Assembly: GCA_039028975.1 (NCBI GenBank)
Contig: JBCCHB010000190.1
Coordinates: 1-29,237, forward strand
Length of the DNA stretch: 29,237 bases
DNA from: JAHBNG01 sp039028975
Lineage (GTDB): Bacteria > Chloroflexota > Anaerolineae > Caldilineales > Caldilineaceae
Direction of reading: 5' to 3'
Part shown: positions 1 to 8,369 of the stretch, piece after piece
Layout: every line of letters starts with the position of its first letter
How positions within the stretch are numbered: position 1 is the stretch's first letter
Notes under the pieces: model-generated
What the model saw: only the letters and a program-made list of their open reading frames with translations
Database searches by the model: none
Told to the model about the DNA's origin: nothing
Translations under genes and position numbers: made by a program

Positions 1-552
1 CACAAAGTGCCACCCTACTATATCATGCTCTTTCTCTTTTTGATCTGTATGGGCGTTATGGCTTGGCTCACTTCATCTCGTTTTGGCCTCTTTATTCGAG
101 CTATACGCGAGGATCAGGAGGCTGCAGCCGCGCTAGGCGTTCACGTAATCCGATACAAAGTGATGGTCTTTAGCATCACTGCCATGATGGCGGCGGCGGC
201 AGGCGTCATTCAGGGCCACTATATTGGTATCATCACGCCCAACATTTTGATTATCTTACAGATGAGCCTAGTGATCGCGATGGCCGTGATCGGCGGATTG
301 GAGAGTATTGTGGCGGCGGCGATTGGGGCCTTGATCATTCAGACCCTGTTGGAACTTCTGCGTAATAGCTTCAATATCGGTCCATTTGAGGTGGATATGA
401 CCACGTGGCGGCTAGTCTGGTTTGGAGCTGTCCTCATGTTGACGCTACGCTTCCAACGCAATGGGCTGATCTACCCCATTATCAACTGGATTACGAGGGG
501 AAACGTAGCTGCCGAGACGGTCGCCAAAAGGCAAGCCACGGTAGAGAATTGA
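1..552 (+). CDS. livM: Branched-chain amino acid-type ABC transporter permease (LivM family), 3' part
   Basis: This is the C-terminal part of an inner-membrane permease of the LivM/UrtC family. The reading frame is open from base 1, so the gene starts outside the window; the GTG at position 7 is not a credible start. The visible 183 residues contain the cytoplasmic coupling loop (SSRFGLFIRAIREDQEAAAALGV, given here only by its family-typical RAIREDQ core), then several hydrophobic segments with the AVIGGLES stretch seen in LivM proteins. With LivH it would form the channel that moves branched-chain amino acids, or urea or a related substrate, across the membrane. The ATPases LivG and LivF follow at 1707 and 3253, interrupted by two Uma2 genes. 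The substrate cannot be read from the permease. Family assignment is confident. Confidence 0.9.
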   Translation, partial: HKVPPYYIMLFLFLICMGVMAWLTSSRFGLFIRAIREDQEAAAALGVHVIRYKVMVFSITAMMAAAAGVIQGHYIGIITPNILIILQMSLVIAMAVIGGLESIVAAAIGALIIQTLLELLRNSFNIGPFEVDMTTWRLVWFGAVLMLTLRFQRNGLIYPIINWITRGNVAAETVAKRQATVEN

Positions 553-570
553 TTCGTCACGAACCATCAC

Positions 571-606
571 GTCTATTTATGATATAATAGAAATAGACGT
601 CTATTT
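571..606 (+). promoter_or_regulatory. Putative promoter with dyad operator upstream of the first Uma2 gene
   Basis: A TATAAT hexamer lies at 583-588. It is bracketed by three copies of one 8-mer: GTCTATTT at 571-578, its complement AAATAGAC at 591-598, and GTCTATTT again at 599-606. The last two form the perfect 16-bp palindrome AAATAGACGTCTATTT (591-606). A TTGATT at 549-554 is too far away for a standard -35 box, so the -35 is unclear. A ribosome binding site (GGAGGTG, 650-656) precedes the ATG at 659. The layout suggests a repressed promoter inside the liv cluster that drives the Uma2 gene and perhaps livG-livF. The regulator is unknown. Confidence 0.45.
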
Positions 607-658
607 TATACGGTTCGCCAAAGAATTTATATCGGCTTTCTCCCTTTCTGGAGGTGAA

Positions 659-1702
659 ATGTCACCACTCGTTTCCAAACAGAAGAACGATACGCTAGGT
701 TCAGCTCGCAATGGCAAGCTCAGTATCCCGCCCAAGCAGGACGAAGAACAGCATCAAAGTGGTCATCGGACTCCCCAAATTTGGCATGCGCCCTACGATG
801 GAATGCAAGTGACCGAGGAGGAATATTGGGCCTACTATTACGAATCCGCGCCAGGAGAGTTTGACGCATCATACGAATGGAACAATGGAATCTTAGAGGC
901 CAAACCCGTGGCAAACCAAATTCAAGCAAACTTATATAATTGGTTTTTTGGGATCTTATTCCAATTTGTACGGGTCAATCGTATTGCCATACTGATGAAT
1001 TTAGAGCTCGGATTTCGGATAGAGGTAGATGATCCAAACAATCCTGGCCTGAAAAAGCTTGCCGTCCGCAAACCAGATATTGGCGTCATTCTTAATGAAA
1101 ATGAGATCCCCTGGCTTCCTCACGAACGCACCTATCATGGTATTTGCGATATGGTAATCGAATCTCTATCGGACTCAAACGAGGACGAAGTCAAGCGGGA
1201 CACGGTCACCAAAAGGCAAGAATACCAGGATGCGGGTATTCGAGAATACTTCATTTTGGATCCCAGTGGCGAAAATCAGCATTTTTACCGTTTGGATAAA
1301 CTGGGACAATACGCCAAAATCAGTCCCATTTACGGCATCATCCACTCTGAGGTATTGCCGGGATTCCAGTTTCGGTTGAGCGATTTTAGTCAACAACCAG
1401 ATATGGAAGATTTGGTTGGGGACGAAGTTTACGAAAAATATATTCTGCCAAAATACCAGGCTACAGTGAAGCAGTTGGAAGTTCAGCGCATCCATGTGAA
1501 GGAGGCCGATGCTCGCGCCGAAGAGGAACGTCAGCGTGCCGCAGAAGCCGATGCTCGCTCCGAAGAGGAACGTCAGCGTGCCGCAGAAGCCAATACTCGT
1601 GCCAAGGAGGCTGAAGCCCTTGCAAGGCAGGAGCGTCAACGCAGAGAAGAGCTTGAGGCATTCGTAGCACAAATGAAATCCGGAAAATTCGATATAGATT
1701 AA
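659..1702 (+). CDS. Uma2-family endonuclease (DUF820) with C-terminal coiled coil
   Basis: This 347-residue protein has an Uma2/DUF820 domain, a PD-(D/E)XK-type nuclease fold, at about residues 55-255. The likely catalytic residues are all present: Glu80 (GILEAKP), Asp140 (KPDIGVI), Glu168 (MVIESL) and Lys185 (TVTKRQEYQDAG). The N-terminal 45 residues are polar and probably disordered. The last 80 or so residues are a charged, Ala/Glu/Arg-rich coiled coil built from a 14-residue repeat, longer than the usual ~190-residue Uma2 protein. The ATG at 659 follows a strong GGAGGTG site. The gene sits between livM and livG and its stop is only 4 bases before the livG ATG, so livG translation is probably coupled to it. 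Biological role of Uma2 proteins is poorly known; nuclease activity is inferred from the fold. Confidence 0.85.
   Translation: MSPLVSKQKNDTLGSARNGKLSIPPKQDEEQHQSGHRTPQIWHAPYDGMQVTEEEYWAYYYESAPGEFDASYEWNNGILEAKPVANQIQANLYNWFFGILFQFVRVNRIAILMNLELGFRIEVDDPNNPGLKKLAVRKPDIGVILNENEIPWLPHERTYHGICDMVIESLSDSNEDEVKRDTVTKRQEYQDAGIREYFILDPSGENQHFYRLDKLGQYAKISPIYGIIHSEVLPGFQFRLSDFSQQPDMEDLVGDEVYEKYILPKYQATVKQLEVQRIHVKEADARAEEERQRAAEADARSEEERQRAAEANTRAKEAEALARQERQRREELEAFVAQMKSGKFDID
1504..1587 (+). repeat. 42-bp tandem repeat encoding a coiled-coil unit
   Basis: Two in-frame copies of a 42-base unit (1504-1545 and 1546-1587) differ by one or two bases, and a diverged third copy follows. Each encodes 14 residues (ADARAEEERQRAAE-like). 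This lengthens the coiled-coil tail of the Uma2-family protein. The near-identity of the first two units points to a recent slippage duplication. Confidence 0.85.
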
Positions 1703-1706
1703 CCTT

Positions 1707-2444
1707 ATGTTCAAACTCGAAGTCCGTAACTTAAACAAAAATTTTGGTGGCCTCCAGGTTCTTAAAAATGTCTCATTTGAGGTGGATGGCCCGGAACTGA
1801 TCGGCCTGATCGGCCCCAATGGAGCAGGCAAGACCACGCTGACCAACATTCTGGATGGAGCGCTAAAGCCGAGCAGCGGCACAGTCTACCTAAACGGGAA
1901 GCGGATCGACACACTACCGCCCTATATGGTGGCCCGGGCTGGTTTGGGTCGCACCTTTCAGGTGACTCGCGCCTTCCGCCGTATGACGGTGATGGAAAAC
2001 CTTTTGGTTCCTGCCATGGCCATGAATGCCACCGCTCGTCAAAAGGACTTTGAAGAGAAGGCCAACTGGGTGCTTGACTTTCTTACCATCGACCACTTAA
2101 AGAATGAGTACGGTCGTGCATTGTCCGGTGGGCAGCAGAAGCTGCTCGAGTTGGGTCGATTGCTCATGCTTGACCCCAATATCATCATTTTAGATGAACC
2201 ATTTGCTGGCGTTCATCCCAGGCTGATGGAGGTCATCTATGAGTACATCTATAAAGTAAATAACGATGGCTCAGCCATTATTATCATCAGCCATGACATG
2301 GATACGATTTTCACCTTGAGCAAGCGGTTGCTGGTGCTAAACTATGGTGACTTGATAGCCGATGGCGACCCGGATGTGGTAAAGAATGATCCGCTAGTGA
2401 AACAAGCATATTTGGGAGAAGATGACGAAACGCCCACGTCGTAA
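1707..2444 (+). CDS. livG: Branched-chain amino acid-type ABC transporter ATP-binding protein (LivG family)
   Basis: This 245-residue protein is a complete ABC ATPase of the LivG type, about the family's normal length. It carries a Walker A motif GPNGAGKT (residues 36-43), the ABC signature LSGGQQK (139-145), a Walker B followed by the catalytic Glu (IILDEP, 160-165), and a switch His in ISHDMD. The LivG-typical GRTFQ and FRRMTVMENLL segments surround the Q-loop. It would hydrolyse ATP on the cytoplasmic face together with LivF to power the LivH/LivM permease. It starts 4 bases after the upstream Uma2 stop and is followed 18 bases later by a second Uma2 gene. Confidence 0.93.
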   Translation: MFKLEVRNLNKNFGGLQVLKNVSFEVDGPELIGLIGPNGAGKTTLTNILDGALKPSSGTVYLNGKRIDTLPPYMVARAGLGRTFQVTRAFRRMTVMENLLVPAMAMNATARQKDFEEKANWVLDFLTIDHLKNEYGRALSGGQQKLLELGRLLMLDPNIIILDEPFAGVHPRLMEVIYEYIYKVNNDGSAIIIISHDMDTIFTLSKRLLVLNYGDLIADGDPDVVKNDPLVKQAYLGEDDETPTS

Positions 2445-2462
2445 AGAGGGAGAATAGCTCTG

Positions 2463-3074
2463 GTGGCAGTTGTTGAACCAGTGGTGCGGTCAAGGACCAT
2501 TTTTTCTACCGAGCCTTTGCATCGATTCACGATTGATGAATATCATTCCATGATCAACGCAGGCATCCTCGATGAAGATGACAAAGTAGAGTTATTAGAA
2601 GGCTATCTGGTAGAAACAACGCCAAAGAATCCGCCACATAGAATCGCTACTTACTCAACACGCGAAGAGCTGAGAAACATAGTTCCAAACGGTTGGTTTG
2701 TGGATTCACAAGAGGCGATTACCCTCTCTGTAAGTGAACCTGAGCCAGATGTGTTTATTGTCCGTGGTAAGCAACGTGACTATGCTGAACGACATCCTGG
2801 CCCCGAAGATATTGCCATTGTGATTGAAGTTTCAGACGCTACTTTGCAGCGTGACCGAGTTACAAAAAAGCGCGTTTATGCCGAAGCAGGCATTCCTGTG
2901 TATTGGATCATCAACTTAATTGATGACCAGATAGAACTCTATTCTGCCCCATATGGCTCAACGACTGAGCCTGACTATGAGATTCGACAGACTTACAGAA
3001 GGGAAGAAACGATTCCTGTTGAAATTGATGGGAATATCATTGGTCATCTGGCAATAGAGTTGTTGTTACCTTAG
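2463..3074 (+). CDS. Uma2-family endonuclease (DUF820)
   Basis: This 203-residue protein is a standard-length Uma2/DUF820 member. Candidate PD-(D/E)XK residues are Glu46 (ELLEGYLV), Asp96 (PEPDVFIV), Glu122 (IVIEVSD) and Lys135 (RVTKKRVYAEAGI), followed by the family-typical PVYWIINLIDDQIELY strand. The start is a GTG at 2463, 18 bases after the livG stop, with a GAGGGAG-like purine stretch upstream. It is not closely similar to the Uma2 protein at 659, so it is not a simple local duplicate. It lies between livG and livF on the same strand and is probably co-transcribed with them. Cellular function is unknown. Confidence 0.87.
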   Translation: MAVVEPVVRSRTIFSTEPLHRFTIDEYHSMINAGILDEDDKVELLEGYLVETTPKNPPHRIATYSTREELRNIVPNGWFVDSQEAITLSVSEPEPDVFIVRGKQRDYAERHPGPEDIAIVIEVSDATLQRDRVTKKRVYAEAGIPVYWIINLIDDQIELYSAPYGSTTEPDYEIRQTYRREETIPVEIDGNIIGHLAIELLLP

Positions 3075-3118
3075 ACCTGGGCTACCAGCAAAGGTGAAAT
3101 TCATTTTGCCAATAGTTG

Positions 3119-3202
3119 ACATATAGTCGTGGAAGGCAATTTGATGTACAGCTTGATCATGAAGTAATTGCAAAGCTTGATGTAGATAACCTGCTACCTT
3201 GA
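3119..3202 (+). pseudogene. 3'-terminal remnant of another Uma2-family gene
   Basis: Read in the frame ending at the TGA of 3200-3202, this stretch encodes about 28 residues ending in KLDVDNLLP. It aligns without gaps to the last 28 residues of the Uma2 protein just upstream, which ends HLAIELLLP; shared features are the TY-R start, the D-x-x-I core and the final LLP. There is a stop (TAG at 3113-3115) just before it and no start codon. It is therefore the surviving tail of a third Uma2 gene, and not a duplicate of the neighbour, since the residues differ widely. The short spacer before it (3075-3118) is not recognisable. Confidence 0.65.
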
Positions 3203-3252
3203 GTATTAAGCGCCACCAAAGCGAAACGCTACCAAATTCAATTGAATCAACT

Positions 3253-3960
3253 ATGCTAGATATAAGAAACCTCTACGTCGGTTACTACCGCGATTTGAAC
3301 ATTCTCCAAGACGTGACGTTGACCGCACAAGAGGGCAAGATCACCACCATCTTAGGGGCCAATGGCGTTGGGAAATCGACAACGCTAAAAGCGATCTATG
3401 GCTTTCTTAAGCCCAATGATGGCGATATCATGCTTGATGGGAAGAGCGTCTTGGGTACCCCTACTCATGAGAGGATCAACCTGGGGCTGGCTTACATTCC
3501 TCAGCAGCCGGGCGTTTTTCGCTGGATGTCAGTGCAAGAGAATCTAGAGGTAGGTGCATGGACCTTCAAACGAGATCGAAAACGCATCCACCAGAAGCTG
3601 GAAGAAAATTATGAACGTTTTCCCATTCTACGGGACAAACGTAAGCAATTGGCAGGCGAGCTATCGGGTGGTCAACAACGGATGATCGAGATCGGCCGCA
3701 CACTGATGACCGACCCAAAAATCATTTTAGTCGATGAGCCGACTGCTGGATTGGCCAAACTGCTTTCAGAAGAAGTTTATCAAATGCTGGTCGATCTGCG
3801 TGATAGGGATAGATTGACCATCTTACTCGTTGATCAAGAGATCCGCGAGGCCCTCAAAATTGCCGACTACGTCTACGTACTTGAGTTAGGGCGCAATAAA
3901 TTTGAAGGACCAGCCTCTGATTTTACCAACTTAGAAAAGGCATTCTGGGTGGGGGCATAA
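3253..3960 (+). CDS. livF: Branched-chain amino acid-type ABC transporter ATP-binding protein (LivF family)
   Basis: This is the second ABC ATPase of the liv system. The 235-residue form starting at ATG 3253 (MLDIRNLYVGYY) matches the normal LivF N-terminus. The open frame extends to a TTG at 3199, but that upstream part overlaps the remnant tail of an Uma2 gene, so the longer form is unlikely. No clear ribosome binding site is visible for either start. Motifs are Walker A GANGVGKS (35-42), LivF-typical GLAYIPQQ (78-85), signature LSGGQQR (137-143) and VDEP Walker B (160-163). After the signature the usual GLAP is replaced by GLAK. It is the last gene of the liv cluster in this window. Confidence 0.92.
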   Translation: MLDIRNLYVGYYRDLNILQDVTLTAQEGKITTILGANGVGKSTTLKAIYGFLKPNDGDIMLDGKSVLGTPTHERINLGLAYIPQQPGVFRWMSVQENLEVGAWTFKRDRKRIHQKLEENYERFPILRDKRKQLAGELSGGQQRMIEIGRTLMTDPKIILVDEPTAGLAKLLSEEVYQMLVDLRDRDRLTILLVDQEIREALKIADYVYVLELGRNKFEGPASDFTNLEKAFWVGA

Positions 3961-4354
3961 GTCATTATCCGCAGTTCTGTAAAAGTCATGCATAAGAGCA
4001 GAACCGCACGAGGCGTGCTACCTGAACGGGACTCTGCAACTTTTACGCTACAATGAACGTTGATTTGTGCAGGCTTGGAATGTGATAGAAAAAACAGAGA
4101 AATTGATAGGAAAGATAATCGATTTGTGGGACGTTTATGGAGAGAATAGAAGTGATTAACGTTGAGTTAACTCTGATTTAACTTTGGGCTGTTATTCTAA
4201 TGTTATCAACCGAAATACTCTACCCCCATGCGTTATCTGAACCAGGATGATTCTACCCTGCTCCAATTGAGAGCCGCCATGTGGCTTCTCTAGTAGAGCA
4301 TTGGAAAACGACTGTCCTCAAAAGGACTATACTGTAACTTAAAAGGATTGTACG
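3961..4354. other. Intergenic region with small inverted repeats, no gene seen
   Basis: No convincing ORF lies in these 394 bases. Just after livF, the 8-mer GTAAAAGT (3979-3986) is mirrored by ACTTTTAC (4039-4046), and a short GCACG-AGG-CGTGC hairpin (4006-4018) sits between them. There is no T-run, so termination here is only a guess. TTAAC repeats occur near 4157-4183. A purine-rich AAAAGGA (4341-4347) is the ribosome binding site for the gene at 4355. No promoter with good spacing could be chosen. Confidence 0.4.
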
Positions 4355-7300
4355 ATGAACGATGGATCGTTTCCCCTTCCCCTGTTGCGTCATTCCACTT
4401 TAGTCACACTTAGTAAAAGATTAATCTGTTCGCTCTTCATCTGTACACTGCTGCTTTTAAGCAGTGATATGACCCACCCTCTTTTCGCTCAATCTCACGA
4501 CGACTACATGGATGACGGTAAGGCTGCTTTTAATGAAGGTGATTATGAAACGGCTCTAGAACTTTTTAATTTGGCTGTCGAGACGGATCCAAGTGATGCA
4601 TTCGCCTATGGATACCGAGGCAATACGCTTTGGTACCTAAGACAGTACGATGAAGCCATTGCAAATTTTGATCAGGCTGTCGAGCTAAACCCCAAATACT
4701 CAGGGGCTTTTTTGTTGCGCGGTCGGACATATTATCGCCTGAATGAGTATGATCAAGCACTGGTTGATTTAAGCCGAGCCATTGCCTTGGATCGGGAATA
4801 CGATTATGCATTTGGTATCCGTGCTGAGGTATATGTAGATCTAGAAGAGTACGACAAAGCATTAGACGACCTCGATCGAGCCATTGACATCGAACCAGAA
4901 TATTACTGGGCCTATGCAAAGCGGGCTGATGTCAATCGCATTTTGGGCAACTATGATGAGGCTATTGAAGATGCCACCCAATCGATGGAAATTTCCCCAG
5001 AGTACGATTGGGCCTATGCAGTTCGGGGAAATATTTATCAGGAATTGGATGAGTATGACAACGCTGTCGATGATTTCACCAAGGCGATTGAGCTCCGCCC
5101 TGATTATGATTGGGCATTTGCTCAACGAGCATCGGTCTACCAGGATCTGGGTGAGTATCGTAGAGCGATTGATGACTATACGGCAGCCATTGAGATCGAC
5201 CCAGAATATACTTGGGCGCTTGCAGGTCGCGGCAAGACCTATCAGAAGTTGGATGAATATGCCAAGTCCATTGCGGACTTTAACCGTGCGCTCCGGCTCT
5301 CTCCGGACTATGAATGGGCGATTGCTCAACGTGGATTGACGTACTTCTACATGGAAGAGTACGAGAAATCAATTTTGGATTTTGATCGAGCCATTGAGTT
5401 GGACCCGAATGATGGTTGGAATTACGCTCAACGGGGTGATTCATATCGGCACATTGATGAACTGGAAAAGGCACTGGCCGATTTTAATAAGTCGATCGAA
5501 TTAGATCCTGAGTATGTCTGGGTGCTGGCTCAACGAGGCAAGCTACTTTCCCAATTAGATCGTTATGAAGAAGCGCTGGAGGATCTGGACAAAGCACTGA
5601 CTCTATCACCAGATTCTGAGTGGATCTTTGAGATTCGCGGCGAAGTTCATCAGGCGATGGGGAATACAGATGCCGCAATAGCAGACTTCAACCGCTCCGC
5701 CGGACTTGATCCAGATACCACATCAACACCTGTCCCTACCCCAGTTCCTTCACCCACACCTCGCGTCTTACCCCGTGCCCAGGCATCAGGAAGCGTCTTT
5801 GGCCCAGCAAGAGGTCAATCTTCCGAGGATGAAGAGACTGAGCCAGAGATCAAGCCAGAGACCGAGCCAGAAACGGAGCTAGATACAGGAACCGAAACCG
5901 AGACCAGCGACTTGGTAGAAGCAGGCCCGGAAACCGAGCCAGAGATAAGCACAACCACCATACGGGATACACCGAGTGACGTAGATAGTTACCTAAATGC
6001 GGAAGCCGCCGTGATTCAGATCGAGGCAACAGGGAGCTATCAACATCCTTACGACGGTGCTCAGATCAATATGGCTGGACGTGGCTCTGGTGTGATTGTT
6101 GATCCATCAGGCATTGCCGTGACCAATGCCCATGTCGTTATGGGGGCGGCCATCCTCAATGTCAATATAGCGGGCGAGGCGCGCTCCCGGAACGCGCGGA
6201 TTTTGGGCGTAGATCCCTGTCGGGACCTGGCCGTTATTCAAATTAGCGGTGATGAGCTGCCCTATCTAGATTGGCACTCTGGTCCGACAACGACCGGAAT
6301 GGATGTCTACGCAGCAGGCTTTCCGCTTGGGGATCCCGAATATACGTTGATGAGCGGTATTGTTGCTCGCTCTCGCACAGATGGGCATACCCAGTTTTCT
6401 GCCTTAGATGATGTAATTATGCATGATGCCACCATACTTCCAGGAAATTCTGGTGGTCCTCTCCTGACCAAAGATGGCCGCATTGTGGGCATTAACTATA
6501 TGGGCAATAGCCGATTGAGCCGCTACTACGCCATTCCTTATGAAGTTGCTCAAGAGATTACGTCTCGACTGCGTGAGGGAACAGATATCGACAGCGTCGG
6601 CATCAATGGCGAAGTCCTCATGACAGACGATGGCGAATCATTGGGCATCTGGGTTGCCTCTGTGGATTCTGGCTCACCTGCTTCCCGAAGCGGAATCAAA
6701 GCTGGTGACATTGTTTACTCTATAGAAGGCATCCGCTTGGATTCGGATACGACCATGGGAACCTATTGTGAAATTCTCCGTAGCCATGACCCAAGCGACA
6801 TCATGACGGTAGCCATCTATCGACCTAGCACCAAGGAAGAGATGGCTGGGGAGCTAAATGGCGAAAAGCTCCAGCCACTTAGTGGCTCTGGCCCAGCAAC
6901 GACGAATTCAGAGCCAGATTCAGGCCCCTCTTCCGAACCAGATAGTGGAGAAACAGAACCCATTACGTCTACCGGCACGGCATTACAGTGCGACGCCGAT
7001 ACCGACCCCGAATTTGCGGACTTTGTGGTTATGACCGATCAATTCTCAAATGATGAGAATGGATGGGCTGCCGAAACCGAAAGCGAGACCATGGATAGCC
7101 GCAACACGGTTGAGGGAGGCAAGCTGATTCGCACATCCACCTTCAGGGGGAACGTGCTCGGTTTCACTGGTATCAGTGAACTTAGTCTAGCCAACTTCTG
7201 GTTCTGTATTCAAGCCCAAGTTATGGAGGCCGATGCCAAGGATAATGGTCTTGTCTTTATCTTTCGTGCTACTGAATCGTATGATTCCTACTACGCCTTT

Positions 7301-8209
7301 AGTGTCTCTGGATATGGGGATTATCTGATGCAGCGCAAGATAGATGGGGAATGGGAGACCATCCAAAAATGGACAGAAGATGACAATATTGATCTAACCG
7401 TTGGCAAAACCAATCGCTTTGACCTCATTGGCAATGGGCCAAAAATTACCTTTGCAGTCAACAATGAGATCATAGCCGAAATAGAGGATAGCGCCATTGC
7501 AGAAGCAGGCATCCTTGCCTTTGGCACCTTAGGTAGTGAAGATACTGAAATGACGGTTGCCTTTGACGATTTGGTGGTCCTGGGATTTGATAATGGTTCT
7601 GCATCCAATCCAACACCCACCCGGGTTGCGGCATTACCTACAGCAACACCACTCCCTCCCACACCCATTCCCCCCACGCCTACACCACAGTCTGTTGCAG
7701 CCGTTGCTGTTGTCAATGTACCAACATTGAATGTGCGCAGTGGGCCAGGAACTGGAAATGGTATTGTCGGCTCTCTTAGCCAAGGGAGCCGCGTAGTGGT
7801 CATCGGTCGAGCTGATGCAGGCTGTAGCTGGATTCAAATTCAGATTCCGACTGGCGGTACAGGATGGGTCGCAGGCACGGCTCAGTTTACTACACTAGAA
7901 GGCGACTGTGGCCGGTTGCCCCAACCGAATGTGACCATAACCCGTGGAACTGGTGGCGGCGGTGGTAGCGGCCAAGGCTGTATCCACTTTGAGAATCACT
8001 TTGGTGCAGAAGCCAATGTCACCCTCAACCGTCCTAGTGATGGCTGGAACAAGACTTGGAAGATCGCTGGCAAAGCCAAACATACCGAATGCATGCCACC
8101 TGGAAAATATACCTACACAGTTGACGTCCCACCACCGTGGGGATCCATCAACGGCGACTTTGAAATGGGGGCCGGTGATTCATATAGCTTCCCCATTTAT
8201 GGTCAGTAG
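4355..8209 (+). CDS. Secreted TPR - trypsin-like (HtrA-type) protease - PDZ - SH3b multidomain protein
   Basis: This 1284-residue protein begins with a signal peptide (hydrophobic core about 22-37, likely cleavage near residue 46). Twelve consecutive 34-residue TPRs follow (about 49-457), many with a W-A-x-x-x-R-G core. Then comes a Pro/Thr and Glu/Thr-rich linker (about 458-540). A trypsin-like domain (about 545-740) has a complete triad: His593 (VTNAHVV), Asp624 (CRDLAVI) and Ser699 (PGNSGGPL). A PDZ domain (about 750-825) follows as in HtrA/DegP. Residues 890-1075 resemble the jelly-roll (LamG/DUF1080-like) domains of secreted proteins, 1114-1182 is a bacterial SH3 (LNVRSGPG), and the last 75 residues are unrecognised. 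It is probably exported and acts at the cell surface, with TPRs recruiting partners. The order of domains is unusual for HtrA proteins. A ribosome binding site AAAAGGA precedes the ATG. Confidence 0.88.
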   Translation: MNDGSFPLPLLRHSTLVTLSKRLICSLFICTLLLLSSDMTHPLFAQSHDDYMDDGKAAFNEGDYETALELFNLAVETDPSDAFAYGYRGNTLWYLRQYDEAIANFDQAVELNPKYSGAFLLRGRTYYRLNEYDQALVDLSRAIALDREYDYAFGIRAEVYVDLEEYDKALDDLDRAIDIEPEYYWAYAKRADVNRILGNYDEAIEDATQSMEISPEYDWAYAVRGNIYQELDEYDNAVDDFTKAIELRPDYDWAFAQRASVYQDLGEYRRAIDDYTAAIEIDPEYTWALAGRGKTYQKLDEYAKSIADFNRALRLSPDYEWAIAQRGLTYFYMEEYEKSILDFDRAIELDPNDGWNYAQRGDSYRHIDELEKALADFNKSIELDPEYVWVLAQRGKLLSQLDRYEEALEDLDKALTLSPDSEWIFEIRGEVHQAMGNTDAAIADFNRSAGLDPDTTSTPVPTPVPSPTPRVLPRAQASGSVFGPARGQSSEDEETEPEIKPETEPETELDTGTETETSDLVEAGPETEPEISTTTIRDTPSDVDSYLNAEAAVIQIEATGSYQHPYDGAQINMAGRGSGVIVDPSGIAVTNAHVVMGAAILNVNIAGEARSRNARILGVDPCRDLAVIQISGDELPYLDWHSGPTTTGMDVYAAGFPLGDPEYTLMSGIVARSRTDGHTQFSALDDVIMHDATILPGNSGGPLLTKDGRIVGINYMGNSRLSRYYAIPYEVAQEITSRLREGTDIDSVGINGEVLMTDDGESLGIWVASVDSGSPASRSGIKAGDIVYSIEGIRLDSDTTMGTYCEILRSHDPSDIMTVAIYRPSTKEEMAGELNGEKLQPLSGSGPATTNSEPDSGPSSEPDSGETEPITSTGTALQCDADTDPEFADFVVMTDQFSNDENGWAAETESETMDSRNTVEGGKLIRTSTFRGNVLGFTGISELSLANFWFCIQAQVMEADAKDNGLVFIFRATESYDSYYAFSVSGYGDYLMQRKIDGEWETIQKWTEDDNIDLTVGKTNRFDLIGNGPKITFAVNNEIIAEIEDSAIAEAGILAFGTLGSEDTEMTVAFDDLVVLGFDNGSASNPTPTRVAALPTATPLPPTPIPPTPTPQSVAAVAVVNVPTLNVRSGPGTGNGIVGSLSQGSRVVVIGRADAGCSWIQIQIPTGGTGWVAGTAQFTTLEGDCGRLPQPNVTITRGTGGGGGSGQGCIHFENHFGAEANVTLNRPSDGWNKTWKIAGKAKHTECMPPGKYTYTVDVPPPWGSINGDFEMGAGDSYSFPIYGQ

Positions 8210-8369
8210 AAGAGCACGCCGTAAGTCAATTATGTTAATTTAGAATCGACCAATCGTAGGTGCTGTTTGCAAGCACACAAGCATGGAATGCCCTATCTCT
8301 TCTCTTGAAAACGAGCAGTCAGCCACGTTTGTGTGGTTAATAACAGCGCCTGCTCTAACTTCTGATGGA

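Noticed and set aside
1175..1882. 235-codon minus-strand ORF opposite the Uma2 gene
   Set aside because: It is the antisense of the Uma2 domain and its coiled-coil repeat, has repetitive Phe/Gly segments caused by the repeat, and lacks a ribosome binding site.
3979..4046. Terminator after livF
   Set aside because: An 8-bp inverted repeat and a 5-bp hairpin are present, but there is no T-run and the loop is long, so it is not listed as a terminator.
4862..5339. Long ORFs on both strands within the TPR region
   Set aside because: They are alternative-frame shadows of the repeated TPR codons, and the sense frame has clear TPR periodicity.
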